A stretch of DNA of 64,000 bases. Origin: an uncultured Pelagibacteraceae bacterium (GTDB taxonomy: Bacteria; Pseudomonadota; Alphaproteobacteria; Pelagibacterales; Pelagibacteraceae). This document shows, piece by piece, positions 10,546 through 19,127 of the stretch (its first letter is position 1; each line of letters begins with the position of its first letter). A program made the translations under genes and the position numbers. The notes under the pieces are model-generated. The model saw only the letters and a list, made by a program, of their open reading frames with translations, made no database searches and was not told the origin of the DNA. The DNA lies in the NCBI GenBank assembly GCA_902556265.1, contig CACDVM010000003.1:1-64000 (forward strand). The letters run 5' to 3'.

Positions 10546-10575
10546 AAAAAAAAACCACCGGCTAAAGCGGTGGTT
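10546..10575 (-). terminator. Rho-independent terminator of the SAM-II riboswitch
   Basis: An eight-pair stem AACCACCG (10575-10568) with CGGTGGTT (10560-10553) closes a seven-base loop, and the template gives a run of nine U at 10554-10546. The loop plus its closing base read GCTTTAGC (10568-10561), an exact complement of GCTAAAGC (10591-10584) at the 3' end of the SAM-II aptamer. That pairing is a natural antiterminator when SAM is absent. Transcription would stop here, before bhmT, when SAM is bound. Confidence 0.88.
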
Positions 10576-10583
10576 AAAACGTT

Positions 10584-10631
10584 GCTTTAGCAGGATTTTT
10601 AAAGCGCTCGCAAGTTAACTTAAATCAGCGC
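10584..10631 (-). promoter_or_regulatory. SAM-II riboswitch aptamer
   Basis: The sequence matches the SAM-II consensus closely: CGCTGATTTA, then an ACTTGCGAGCGC block, an A-rich joining stretch and GCTAAAGC. Helix P1 pairs GCGCT (10631-10627) with AGCGC (10608-10604), and the 3' GCTAAAG strand folds back on the loop TTGC to form the pseudoknot that binds S-adenosylmethionine. It starts at the predicted transcription start site, is followed by a terminator, and is upstream of a second SAM aptamer. Confidence 0.9.
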
Positions 10632-10637
10632 AAAACA

Positions 10638-10666
10638 ATTAGAACATATTCGATACTATTTGTCAA
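10638..10666 (-). promoter_or_regulatory. Sigma-70 promoter for bhmT leader
   Basis: A perfect TTGACA -35 box (10666-10661) is followed by a 17-base spacer and TCTAAT as the -10 box (10643-10638). Transcription would begin near 10631, exactly at the 5' end of the SAM-II aptamer. It is one of the clearest housekeeping promoters in the window. The divergent CDGSH gene starts about 60 bases to the right, so its promoter must share this region. Confidence 0.8.
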
Positions 10667-10725
10667 AGCTTTAAAAGATATGATTACCAATAAGAATCAA
10701 ATAAATTAATTTGAAAGTGGGAAAC

Positions 10726-10965
10726 ATGACTAAAGGACAAAGAGCAGGTGAAGGTGCAATTGCGGTAGATGTAGAACAAGGTAAATCATACTACTGGTGC
10801 AGTTGTGGAAAAAGTTCTAACCAACCTTTTTGTGATGGTTCGCATAAGGGAACTGAGTTTAATCCAGTAGCATACAAAGCTGAAGAAACAAAAAAAATGT
10901 TTTTTTGCGCATGTAAACAGACTAACAATCAACCCTTTTGTGACGGTTCACACAACAAAAAGTAA
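10726..10965 (+). CDS. CDGSH iron-sulfur domain protein
   Basis: A 79-residue cytoplasmic protein with two CDGSH motifs, each of the form C-x-C-x(about 10)-C-D-G-S-H: WCSCGKSSNQPFCDGSH and FCACKQTNNQPFCDGSH. Each set of three cysteines and one histidine binds a [2Fe-2S] cluster in this family. The function is unknown beyond redox or cluster-handling roles. A TTG 15 bases upstream is in frame, but ATG 10726 is preferred because of the purine-rich GTGGGA before it. The gene is divergent from the bhmT leader and precedes a pirin gene by 38 bases. Confidence 0.9.
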   Translation: MTKGQRAGEGAIAVDVEQGKSYYWCSCGKSSNQPFCDGSHKGTEFNPVAYKAEETKKMFFCACKQTNNQPFCDGSHNKK

Positions 10966-11003
10966 CATTGAAAATTAAGATATAACAATTACTCTAGCAA
11001 CAC

Positions 11004-11837
11004 ATGATAATTGAAATAGATAAAATTATAGACCCAATTCCAGCGTCTGATGGAGCTGGGGTAAAGTTAAAAAGAAGTATTGGTGTTGAGCCAAATTACT
11101 TTGATCCTTTTTTAATGTTAGATGAGTTTGGCTCAGAAAATAGTGAAGACTATATTGCAGGGTTTCCACCCCACCCTCATAGAGGAATTGAAACAGTAAC
11201 ATATATGCTTGCAGGAGACTTCGAACACAAAGATAGCACTGGTGGTGAAGGTAGAATGACAGCGGGAGATGTTCAATGGATGAAAACAGGAAGTGGCATC
11301 ATTCACTCTGAAATGCCAGCAATGAAAGAAGGTAAGCTTCATGGCTTTCAATTATGGATTAACATGCCGGCCAAATTAAAAATGAGTAAACCTGAATACA
11401 TTTATATTGATGCTGACAAAATGGCAGTTCATAAAGATGATGAAAAACAAGTAAAAGTTATAGCTGGCAAATTTGAAAAAGCAGAAGGTCCTGTTAAAGG
11501 ACATAACGTTGAACCAATATATTTTGATATTGAGCTTAATAAAGATAAAGAATTTAATTTTAAATTACCTTCTACTCACAACTCATTTATTTATTTAATT
11601 AATGGAGAAATAGAAATTGGTGAGAAAAAACATGATAATGTGAAAGATAGTACTCTTATATTATTATCTAAAGGTGAAGAGTTAAAAGTAAAAGCTAAAT
11701 CTAATGCAAAATTTTTAGTAATTTCTGGTAAACCTATTAATGAAAAAATTGCAAGAGGTGGGCCATTTGTGATGAATACTAAAGCTGAGATCTTGCAAGC
11801 TGTTCAAGATTATCATAATGATACATTTGTAAAATAA
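11004..11837 (+). CDS. Pirin family protein
   Basis: A bicupin protein of 277 residues. The N-terminal cupin contains the pirin metal ligands H57, H59, H101 and E103 in the segments PHPHRGIETVTYML and GSGIIHSEMP. The C-terminal cupin follows from about residue 165 and ends with the family segment ARGGPFVMNT. Bacterial pirins have been described as quercetinases or as regulators of central metabolism; the sequence cannot decide. It sits between the CDGSH protein and a quinone oxidoreductase, three bases before the latter, which suggests a small redox-related transcript. Confidence 0.92.
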   Translation: MIIEIDKIIDPIPASDGAGVKLKRSIGVEPNYFDPFLMLDEFGSENSEDYIAGFPPHPHRGIETVTYMLAGDFEHKDSTGGEGRMTAGDVQWMKTGSGIIHSEMPAMKEGKLHGFQLWINMPAKLKMSKPEYIYIDADKMAVHKDDEKQVKVIAGKFEKAEGPVKGHNVEPIYFDIELNKDKEFNFKLPSTHNSFIYLINGEIEIGEKKHDNVKDSTLILLSKGEELKVKAKSNAKFLVISGKPINEKIARGGPFVMNTKAEILQAVQDYHNDTFVK

Positions 11838-11840
11838 ATT

Positions 11841-12812
11841 ATGAAAGCCGTAGTAATTAGCAAAACTGGTGGACCAGAAGTTTTAGAAATTAAAGACATA
11901 AAACTTAACGATCCAAAGTCTGGTGAAGTGTTAATTAAAAATGAGGCAATTGGATTAAATTATATAGATACCTATCATAGATCTGGACTTTACCCAGTAG
12001 AGCTACCATCAAATATTGGGATGGAAGGTGCTGGTATAATTGAAAAAATTGGTCCTGATGTAAAAGATTTTAAAATTGGTGATAGAGTTGCTTATGCATC
12101 AATGCCAATTGGTTCATATTCAACACATAGAATTTTTCCAACAAAGAAATTAGTAAAAGTTCCTAATGAGATTGAATTAGAAAATGTTGTAACTTTAATG
12201 ACTAAAGGTTTTACTGTTTTCTACCTTCTTCACAAAACTTATTCAGTTAAATCTGGTGAAACTATTTTATTTCATGCTGCTGCAGGAGGTGTCGGGCAAA
12301 TATTTTGCCAATGGGCAAAAAGCTTAGGATGCAAAGTAATTGGCACAGTTGGTTCAGATGAAAAAATTGAAATTGCAAAGACCAATGGTTGTGATCATGT
12401 TATTAATTATTCAAAAGAAAATTTTTCTGAAAAAGTAAAAGAAATTACAAATGGTGTAGGAGTACCAGTTGTTTATGATGGGGTTGGTAAAAAAACTTTT
12501 GATGGTTCAATTGAATGTTTAAAAGTGAGAGGTATGATGGTTTCTTTTGGAAATGCATCTGGTCCGTTAGATCCATGCAATGTCACTAAATCTTTAGCTC
12601 CAAAAGGTTTATATTTAACTAGACCAAGCATTGCACATTATACAACTACGAAAGAAGAGCTTGATGAAGCGGCAAAAAAAGTTTTTGAAATGTTTATTAC
12701 AAAAAAATTTACACTAAATATTTTCAAAAAATATTCTTTAGATAAGGTCGTAGAAGCACACCAAGATTTAGAAAGTAGAAAAATTTTAGGTCCTGCGGTA
12801 ATTATTCCTTAG
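11841..12812 (+). CDS. NADPH:quinone oxidoreductase (zinc-free MDR family)
   Basis: Medium-chain dehydrogenase/reductase superfamily enzyme of 323 residues that lacks zinc-binding cysteines and resembles QOR, which reduces quinones with NADPH. The nucleotide-binding motif HAAAGGVGQIFCQWA lies at about residues 143-157, and the substrate domain begins with the family pattern GGPEVLEIKDI. It starts three bases after the pirin stop. Its stop overlaps the convergent DUF2721 gene by four bases. The physiological acceptor is not evident. Confidence 0.9.
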   Translation: MKAVVISKTGGPEVLEIKDIKLNDPKSGEVLIKNEAIGLNYIDTYHRSGLYPVELPSNIGMEGAGIIEKIGPDVKDFKIGDRVAYASMPIGSYSTHRIFPTKKLVKVPNEIELENVVTLMTKGFTVFYLLHKTYSVKSGETILFHAAAGGVGQIFCQWAKSLGCKVIGTVGSDEKIEIAKTNGCDHVINYSKENFSEKVKEITNGVGVPVVYDGVGKKTFDGSIECLKVRGMMVSFGNASGPLDPCNVTKSLAPKGLYLTRPSIAHYTTTKEELDEAAKKVFEMFITKKFTLNIFKKYSLDKVVEAHQDLESRKILGPAVIIP

Positions 12813-13213
12813 TCAACCTTCACATCCATATCCGACATATGAAGTTTCAAAGCATTTGTTGAAATATGAATTTCTCTAATAAAAAACATAATTGATATAA
12901 TCATAGATAAGCAGCAAGAACCAAATATTACTCTCGCTATGAAAATCTCATTTAGATAGAGACCAAGCACAGTTAACATATTGAATAAAAAACCAAATGC
13001 AGCAAACATAATAGTCCACCTTAAAAGAACAATTCTTCCACTTAAATTAATAAACTGTTTTTTCCACTCTGCTGGAACATGGTTTTCATAAACATGTTCA
13101 TCATGTAATTCTCTAATTAATTTGCTCAATGAATGAAATCTATTGCTATATATATTCATTAGCAGTGGAATTGCTGGAAACATTAATGCGGTAACTGTGT
13201 AATCTATATTCAT
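12809..13213 (-). CDS. DUF2721 family membrane protein
   Basis: A 134-residue protein starting at ATG 13213; the frame extends to a TTG at 13234, but that start has no supporting ribosome binding site. It shows the DUF2721 features: FPAIPLLMNIYSNRF in the first hydrophobic segment, a cytoplasmic stretch LSKLIRELHDEH, and two further helices (about residues 59-80 and 87-109). No function is known for the family. It is convergent with the quinone oxidoreductase and divergent from ubiA, with 51 bases between start codons. Confidence 0.8.
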   Translation of the reverse strand: MNIDYTVTALMFPAIPLLMNIYSNRFHSLSKLIRELHDEHVYENHVPAEWKKQFINLSGRIVLLRWTIMFAAFGFLFNMLTVLGLYLNEIFIARVIFGSCCLSMIISIMFFIREIHISTNALKLHMSDMDVKVD

Positions 13214-13264
13214 ACGAATCAGTTTGATTATCAATCTTGCCTTTGTTATTTACAAGTAAAATTT

Positions 13265-14128
13265 ATGAACCAATTAAAACTATTTATAGAACTAACTAGA
13301 TTAAAAAAACCAATTGGCTATTTATTGCTTTTTTGGCCTTGTGCATGGGGATTAACTATAGCTTATGATTTTACAAACAATCTAAATATCTATTTTTTTT
13401 ATTTATTTCTTTTTTTTCTTGGTTCAGTTTTAATGCGGTCAGCTGGTTGTATAGTTAATGATATATTAGATAGAAAGTTTGACAAAAAAGTTTTTAGGAC
13501 AAAAAAAAGACCTATTGCTTCAGGAAAAGTTTCTGTAAATCTTGGATTACTTTATGCAGCTATTCTTTGTTTGTTAGCTTTCTGTGTTTTAATAAATTTT
13601 AATTATTTCACAATTTTTTTAGCTCTAGCATCCATGCCTCTAGCATTTACTTATCCTTTGATGAAAAGATTTACCTATTGGCCACAACTTTTTTTAGGAG
13701 TAACCTTTAATTATGGTTTAATACTTGGATGGACATCTATAAATAATGAGATTAATTACATTGCACTAATATTTTATCTAGGGGCCATATTTTGGACACT
13801 TGGTTACGACACAATTTATGGATTCCAAGATATCAAAGATGATGAAATTATAGGATTAAAATCGACTTCAATTAAATTCAAGGAAACACCCTATGTATTT
13901 ATTTATACATCTTACTCAATTTTTTTTCTATCCTTGATAATAATTGGATATTTGTCAAAGTTAAATATTTTTTATTATATGATTTTATTAATGATATTTT
14001 TACAATTGTTTTTTAAACAAATTAAAAAACTTAATATAAAGGATCCAAAAAGTTGTTTAAAATCTTTTAAGCATAATAATTTTTTAGGAATTTTTATTTT
14101 AAGTGGTTTATTGATAGGAAAATTTTAA
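13265..14128 (+). CDS. ubiA: 4-hydroxybenzoate polyprenyltransferase
   Basis: Integral membrane prenyltransferase of 287 residues that joins the polyprenyl tail to 4-hydroxybenzoate in ubiquinone synthesis. The first aspartate-rich motif is NDILDRKFD (N65-D73) and the second is YDTIYGFQDIKDD at about residues 179-191. Roughly eight hydrophobic helices are visible. It lies eight bases before the lipid A exporter gene, heading a plus-strand run. The quinone product feeds the electron transport chain that ends in the oxidase encoded nearby. Confidence 0.94.
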   Translation: MNQLKLFIELTRLKKPIGYLLLFWPCAWGLTIAYDFTNNLNIYFFYLFLFFLGSVLMRSAGCIVNDILDRKFDKKVFRTKKRPIASGKVSVNLGLLYAAILCLLAFCVLINFNYFTIFLALASMPLAFTYPLMKRFTYWPQLFLGVTFNYGLILGWTSINNEINYIALIFYLGAIFWTLGYDTIYGFQDIKDDEIIGLKSTSIKFKETPYVFIYTSYSIFFLSLIIIGYLSKLNIFYYMILLMIFLQLFFKQIKKLNIKDPKSCLKSFKHNNFLGIFILSGLLIGKF

Positions 14129-14135
14129 AATCAAA

Positions 14136-15875
14136 ATGGATAATTTTCAGATATTAAAAAGGCTTTATAAAGATTATACAAAAAAATATATCAAAAATAT
14201 TTTAATCTCAGTTTTCTTTACTGTATTATTGGCTGCAAGTACTTCATCTATAGCATATTTATTAGATCCTGCCATTAATGAACTTTTCATAAAACAATCT
14301 AGTTCTTTAATTTATGTAATACCTCTGTGTATAGTTTTGGCTTTTGCTATGAAAGGTGCATCTTTATACCTTGCTAAGATAATAATGATTAATGTTGCTG
14401 AGGAAGTAAGAAGAGATATTCAGACTGATATGTTTTCATCATTAATTCATGCCGATACACAATTAGTAGACCAAGAACATTCTGGAAAATTTATTACAAA
14501 TTTAAGTAATGATGTGAATATGATTATTAGTTTAGTAAGTACAGCAATATTAAACCTATTTAAAGATAGTCTTACATTAATTGGATTATTATCTGTAATG
14601 TTTTATCAAAATTGGAAATTATCTCTTATAGCAATAATCATGATTCCACTGGCTAGCTATGCTGCAAAGTCATTAGGAAAAAGAATCGGAAAAGTATCTA
14701 CACAACAAATGCAAAAAGCTGCGACTTTAACATCATATTTAATTGAAATTTTTAAAAATCATAGAATATTAAAAATTTTTCAAAAAGAAGATTATGAGAA
14801 AAAAAGAGCTGACAATTTTATTTTCAATTTAAAAGAATTGAATAAAAAAATTAATATTGTTTATGTAAGAGCATCTCCTATTATGGAAGCTTTAACTGGT
14901 ATAATGATTGCAATATTAATTTTTGTATCAGCAAAATTAGTTGTTAAAAATGAACTAGAAGTAAGTAATTTTTTTTCTTTTCTAGCGGCAATGATGCTTG
15001 CTTATCAACCAGTAAGATCTTTAGCCACTTTGAATATCACAATCCATCAAGGATTGGCCGGAGCAAAAAGAGTCCTACCAATAATTGATAAAGTCCATGA
15101 AATTAAAGAAAAAAATGATGCAAAAGAGTTAAAAGTAACTAATGGGCAAATAAGTTTTGATAATGTTCAGTTCAATTATGTAAAAGAAAATAATCAAATT
15201 TTAAATTCAATCAAACTTAATATTCCTGGTGGACGAATGACAGCTTTAGTGGGTCATAGTGGTGCTGGAAAATCAACTATTCTTAATTTAATTCCAAGGT
15301 TTTATGATGCTAATTCAGGTGATGTAAAAATAGATGATCAATCTATTTATGACTCAACAATTTTCTCATTAAGAAAAAACATATCTCTTGTTGGTCAAGA
15401 TACAACTTTATTTGACGACACCATCAAAAACAATATCTTATATGCAAATTCAAAAGCATCAGATGAAGAAATTATAGAAGCAGCTAAAAATTCTTTTGCT
15501 GATGAGTTCATTAATAAATTACCAAATAAGTACGATACCATAATTGGCGAAAATGGTGTTAGATTATCAGGTGGTGAAAAGCAGAGATTATCAATTGCAA
15601 GAGCAATATTAAAAAAAACTCCAATTATTCTATTGGATGAAGCAACCTCATCTCTAGATGCAGAAACAGAGAGTAAAATTCAACAGGCTATACAATTTTT
15701 AACCAAAGGAAGAACTACAATAGTTATAGCACACAGATTATCGACAATATTAAATGCAGATAAAATCTATGTAATTAATCAAGGTAAAGTCGCAGGTGAA
15801 GGAAAACATCAGGAACTTCTGATTAATTCAAATATTTATAAGAATTTCTACGAGAAACAAATCAAAAAGTCATAA
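14136..15875 (+). CDS. ABC exporter, MsbA-like (lipid A flippase)
   Basis: A fused half-transporter of 579 residues: six membrane helices in the first 320 residues and an ATPase domain after. Walker A GHSGAGKST lies near residue 371, the signature LSGGEKQR near 477 and Walker B IILLDEATSSLD near 500. The family includes MsbA, which flips lipid A across the inner membrane; that assignment is supported by the following waaA, lpxK and acyltransferase genes. The stop overlaps the waaA start by one base. Confidence 0.9.
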   Translation: MDNFQILKRLYKDYTKKYIKNILISVFFTVLLAASTSSIAYLLDPAINELFIKQSSSLIYVIPLCIVLAFAMKGASLYLAKIIMINVAEEVRRDIQTDMFSSLIHADTQLVDQEHSGKFITNLSNDVNMIISLVSTAILNLFKDSLTLIGLLSVMFYQNWKLSLIAIIMIPLASYAAKSLGKRIGKVSTQQMQKAATLTSYLIEIFKNHRILKIFQKEDYEKKRADNFIFNLKELNKKINIVYVRASPIMEALTGIMIAILIFVSAKLVVKNELEVSNFFSFLAAMMLAYQPVRSLATLNITIHQGLAGAKRVLPIIDKVHEIKEKNDAKELKVTNGQISFDNVQFNYVKENNQILNSIKLNIPGGRMTALVGHSGAGKSTILNLIPRFYDANSGDVKIDDQSIYDSTIFSLRKNISLVGQDTTLFDDTIKNNILYANSKASDEEIIEAAKNSFADEFINKLPNKYDTIIGENGVRLSGGEKQRLSIARAILKKTPIILLDEATSSLDAETESKIQQAIQFLTKGRTTIVIAHRLSTILNADKIYVINQGKVAGEGKHQELLINSNIYKNFYEKQIKKS

Positions 15876-17131
15876 TGATTTTTATTTATAGAATATTAAT
15901 TAATTTTATATTCCTGATTTCTCCACTAATTATTATTTTTAGATTATTAAAAAAAAAAGAGAACATTAAAAGATTTAAAGAAAAATTTTGTTTTTTTTCT
16001 GAAAAAAGATCTCAAGGAAACGTTGTTTGGTTTCACGGAGCAAGTGTTGGTGAACTTCAAAGTATAATACCACTTTTAGAAAAGATTGGAAAAAACAATG
16101 AAATTAAGCAAATTTTACTAACATCTAATACTTTAAGTTCTTCTAAAATAATTAAAAAATTAAAAATTAAAAAAGTTGTTCATCAATTTTTTCCAATAGA
16201 TACAAATTTTTTATCAAAAAAATTTTTAAATTACTGGAAACCCTCTTCAGTTTTTTTTATAGACTCTGAAATTTGGCCAAATATGATTTTTAATATTAAA
16301 AAAAGAAATGTCCCTATAACTTTACTTAATGGCAGAATTACAAAAAAAACATTTAAAAGATGGAAGAGTATTTCAAGATTTTCAAATAATATATTTAGTC
16401 AAATTGACTTGTGTCTGTCGTCGAGCTTTGAGTCAAAAAAATTTCTAACTAAACTTGGAGTTAAAAAAGTAAAATTTATTGGTAATTTAAAGTTTTCTCA
16501 GTCAGAAAATGAAAAAATTAATATTCCTAATAATTTAAAAAAAATCATTTTTAAAAAAAAAATATGGTGTGCTTCAAGTACTCATAATAATGAAGAAAAA
16601 TTTTGTGGTTTAGTTCATAAGGAGTTAAGTAAAAAATATAAAAATTTATTGACAATAATTATTCCTCGTCATATCGAAAGAGTAAACAAAATTGAAAAAG
16701 ATTTAAAAAATATGAATTTAATAGTACATAAACATGAAAGCCAAAAAAAAATTTCATTTAATACTGATATTTATATTGTTAATTCTTATGGTCAAACCAA
16801 ATCATTTTATAGTGTTTGTAAAAATGTTTTCCTTGGAGGGTCAATCATAAACCATGGTGGTCAAAATCCCTTGGAGGCAGCAAGATATGGGTGTAACATT
16901 ATACATGGACCAAATATTTCAAATTTTAAAGAAATATATAAATTTCTTAAAAAAAATAAAATTTCAACTCAAGTGTTTAAGAAGAAACATATGGTTGATT
17001 CATTAGATAAACTTTTTACAAAAAAAATATCCTCAAAAAAAATAAAAAGAAAATTAAATTACATTGGTCTAAATATTCTCAAAAATACATATAAAGAGGT
17101 CAATTTTATTATTAAAAAAAATGAAATTTAA
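15875..17131 (+). CDS. waaA: 3-deoxy-D-manno-octulosonic acid (Kdo) transferase
   Basis: Transfers Kdo residues to lipid IVA on the inner face of the inner membrane. The 418-residue GT30-type enzyme has an N-terminal membrane anchor (about residues 4-24), the WFHGASVGELQS segment with the catalytic glutamate, LLNGRITKKTFKRW in the middle, and GGSIINHGGQNPLEAA in the nucleotide-sugar domain. It overlaps msbA by one base and lpxK by eleven. The composition is exceptionally lysine- and asparagine-rich, like its neighbours. Confidence 0.94.
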   Translation: MIFIYRILINFIFLISPLIIIFRLLKKKENIKRFKEKFCFFSEKRSQGNVVWFHGASVGELQSIIPLLEKIGKNNEIKQILLTSNTLSSSKIIKKLKIKKVVHQFFPIDTNFLSKKFLNYWKPSSVFFIDSEIWPNMIFNIKKRNVPITLLNGRITKKTFKRWKSISRFSNNIFSQIDLCLSSSFESKKFLTKLGVKKVKFIGNLKFSQSENEKINIPNNLKKIIFKKKIWCASSTHNNEEKFCGLVHKELSKKYKNLLTIIIPRHIERVNKIEKDLKNMNLIVHKHESQKKISFNTDIYIVNSYGQTKSFYSVCKNVFLGGSIINHGGQNPLEAARYGCNIIHGPNISNFKEIYKFLKKNKISTQVFKKKHMVDSLDKLFTKKISSKKIKRKLNYIGLNILKNTYKEVNFIIKKNEI

Positions 17132-18047
17132 AAAACCAAAGTTTTGGGATTATCAAGAAGTATCTTATTTATCCATTCTATTATTTCCATTTTCAGTTAT
17201 TTATTTACTAATAAACATAATTACCAAAATTTTTAATACTCCTAAAAAGTTACCAATACCTATCATTTGTGTAGGTAATATCTATCTTGGAGGAACAGGG
17301 AAAACTCCTTTGGTAAAAGAAATTTACAAAATTGCACAGTCAGTAAACAAGAAACCAGCAATAATAAAAAAATATCGTCATTACTTGCAAGATGAAATCA
17401 ACATGTTAAAAAAAACAGGAACGGTTTTTGAATGTACCTCTAGATCAGAAGGTATAGTTGATTCAGCAGAACATAATTTTGATGTTGCTATTTTAGATGA
17501 TGGATTTCAAGATTATACAATAAATCCTAATTTTTCAATTTTATGTTTTAATTCTCAACAATTATTTGGAAATGGTTTTATAATTCCCTCTGGTCCTCTG
17601 CGAGAAAATTTAAAGTCTATATCCAGAGCTGACTGCATTGTGATTAATGGTGATAAAAATTCAGAATTTGAAAAAAAAATTTTTGAAAAATCTGGAAAAA
17701 AAAATATCAGTATATTTTACTCAAAATATAAAATTAAAAATATTGAAAAACTTTATAATAAAAAAATATTAGCATTTGCAGGAATAGGTAATCCGTCAAA
17801 TTTTTTTAATTTACTAAAAAAAAATAATCTTAACGTTGAAAAAACATTTTCGTTCCCGGACCATCATGATTATTCTCAAAAAGACCTTGAATTGATAAAA
17901 AGTCAAGGATTAAAAAAAATTGTTACAACGGAGAAGGATTATTTTAGAATGAATGATGAACAGAAGAAAATTTGTGATTGCGTAGAGGTCAGTTTAGAAA
18001 TTGAAAATAAGGGAAAATTTGAAAATCTTTTAAAAAATCATTTATGA
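17121..18047 (+). CDS. lpxK: Tetraacyldisaccharide 4'-kinase
   Basis: Phosphorylates the 4' position of the tetraacyldisaccharide to form lipid IVA. The protein has 308 residues with an N-terminal membrane helix (about 16-38) and the Walker A motif GNIYLGGTGKT at residues 53-62, in the LpxK form. LDDGFQDY is a further family hallmark. It overlaps waaA by eleven bases and the acyltransferase by four (ATGA). The step it catalyses comes immediately before WaaA in the pathway. Confidence 0.94.
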   Translation: MKFKKPKFWDYQEVSYLSILLFPFSVIYLLINIITKIFNTPKKLPIPIICVGNIYLGGTGKTPLVKEIYKIAQSVNKKPAIIKKYRHYLQDEINMLKKTGTVFECTSRSEGIVDSAEHNFDVAILDDGFQDYTINPNFSILCFNSQQLFGNGFIIPSGPLRENLKSISRADCIVINGDKNSEFEKKIFEKSGKKNISIFYSKYKIKNIEKLYNKKILAFAGIGNPSNFFNLLKKNNLNVEKTFSFPDHHDYSQKDLELIKSQGLKKIVTTEKDYFRMNDEQKKICDCVEVSLEIENKGKFENLLKNHL

Positions 18048-18904
18048 AAATAATAAAATATTTTTTTGAATTCATACTAATCATCATTTCCTTTTTTATA
18101 TTTAAAATAATAGGTTATAAACATGCTTCTAATCTGGGAGCAATAATTGGAAAAAAAATTGGTCCTTTCTTCAGGTCGAACTCAAAGATCCAAAATAATT
18201 TGAAAAATTCAAAAATAGGTAATTCGTCAGAAGAAAGAAAAATAATAATAGATAATATGTGGGGTAATTACGGAAGAATATTATCCGAATATATGTTTTT
18301 AAAACAATTTAAAAAAAATAATTTGAAACAATTTTTAAAAATTGAAGGTTCAGAATTTTTAGATGAAATTAAAAAAAATAATGAACAAGTTATTTTTATA
18401 TCAGGTCACTTTAATAATTTTGAATTAATGGCAATGGAAATTGAAAAAGCAGGAATTAATTTATGTACTATATATAGACCTTTAAACAATCCGTTCCTAA
18501 ATATTATTATGGAAAGAATTCGAAAAAAGTATATTTGTAAAAATCAAATTAAAAAAGGTAAAGGTGGAACAAGAAATTTAATTAATCTATTCAAAGAAAA
18601 TTTTTCTGTGGCTTTAATGATAGACCAAAGGGTTAGTGAAGGGGAATCTGTTATTTTCTTTAATCGTTTAGCAAAAACAACAACAATACCAGCTCAATTA
18701 GTAAAAAAATACGATTGTAAAATAGTTCCAGTTTATATTGAAAGAATAAATAACATTAATTTTAAATTAACTTTTGATAGGCCAATTATATTTGATGATA
18801 ATCTTTCAACTAAACAAATATCATCAGATCTAAATATCATACTTGAGAAAATGATATTGAAAAATCCAGAGCAGTGGATTTGGTCTCATGATCGTTGGAA
18901 ATAA
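18044..18904 (+). CDS. Lipid A biosynthesis acyltransferase (LpxL/HtrB family)
   Basis: Adds a secondary acyl chain to Kdo-lipid A. The 286-residue protein has one N-terminal membrane helix and the catalytic pair H122...E127 in SGHFNNFELM, the H-x4-E form used by this family, plus the MIDQRVSEGE segment. Whether it is the LpxL or LpxM type cannot be told from sequence. It ends the lipid A run; the next gene, DUF2093, is on the other strand one base away. Confidence 0.9.
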   Translation: MKIIKYFFEFILIIISFFIFKIIGYKHASNLGAIIGKKIGPFFRSNSKIQNNLKNSKIGNSSEERKIIIDNMWGNYGRILSEYMFLKQFKKNNLKQFLKIEGSEFLDEIKKNNEQVIFISGHFNNFELMAMEIEKAGINLCTIYRPLNNPFLNIIMERIRKKYICKNQIKKGKGGTRNLINLFKENFSVALMIDQRVSEGESVIFFNRLAKTTTIPAQLVKKYDCKIVPVYIERINNINFKLTFDRPIIFDDNLSTKQISSDLNIILEKMILKNPEQWIWSHDRWK

Positions 18905-18905
18905 A

Positions 18906-19106
18906 TCAATCTTTTTTGCTCAATTCTTCTCTTTTAATTGAGGCCTCAACATAAGAATAATATGGCTCTTGATTATCGACATTCCAATAGGTTAAATTCT
19001 TTAAAGAAATTTTTTTTCCTGAAACTGCACAAATTACATGGTCCCCATCTTGAATAACTTTAAAATTATTTGGTAAATATTTTATTTTTGCTAATTTTTT
19101 AAACAT
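18906..19106 (-). CDS. DUF2093 family protein
   Basis: A 66-residue soluble protein with the DUF2093 pattern: IKYLPNNFKVIQDGDHVICAVSG in the first half and LKNLTYWNVDNQEPYYS in the second. The family is largely alphaproteobacterial and no function is assigned. The gene is convergent with the lipid A acyltransferase (one base between) and divergent from purD with 21 bases between starts. Confidence 0.85.
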   Translation of the reverse strand: MFKKLAKIKYLPNNFKVIQDGDHVICAVSGKKISLKNLTYWNVDNQEPYYSYVEASIKREELSKKD

Positions 19107-19127
19107 TTTTAGTTTATAAATTATTAT

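Noticed and set aside
16000-17130. Many poly-A runs in waaA and neighbours suggesting frameshifts
   Set aside because: The reading frames stay open at full family length with all motifs in place, so the homopolymers are lysine and asparagine codons, not breaks.
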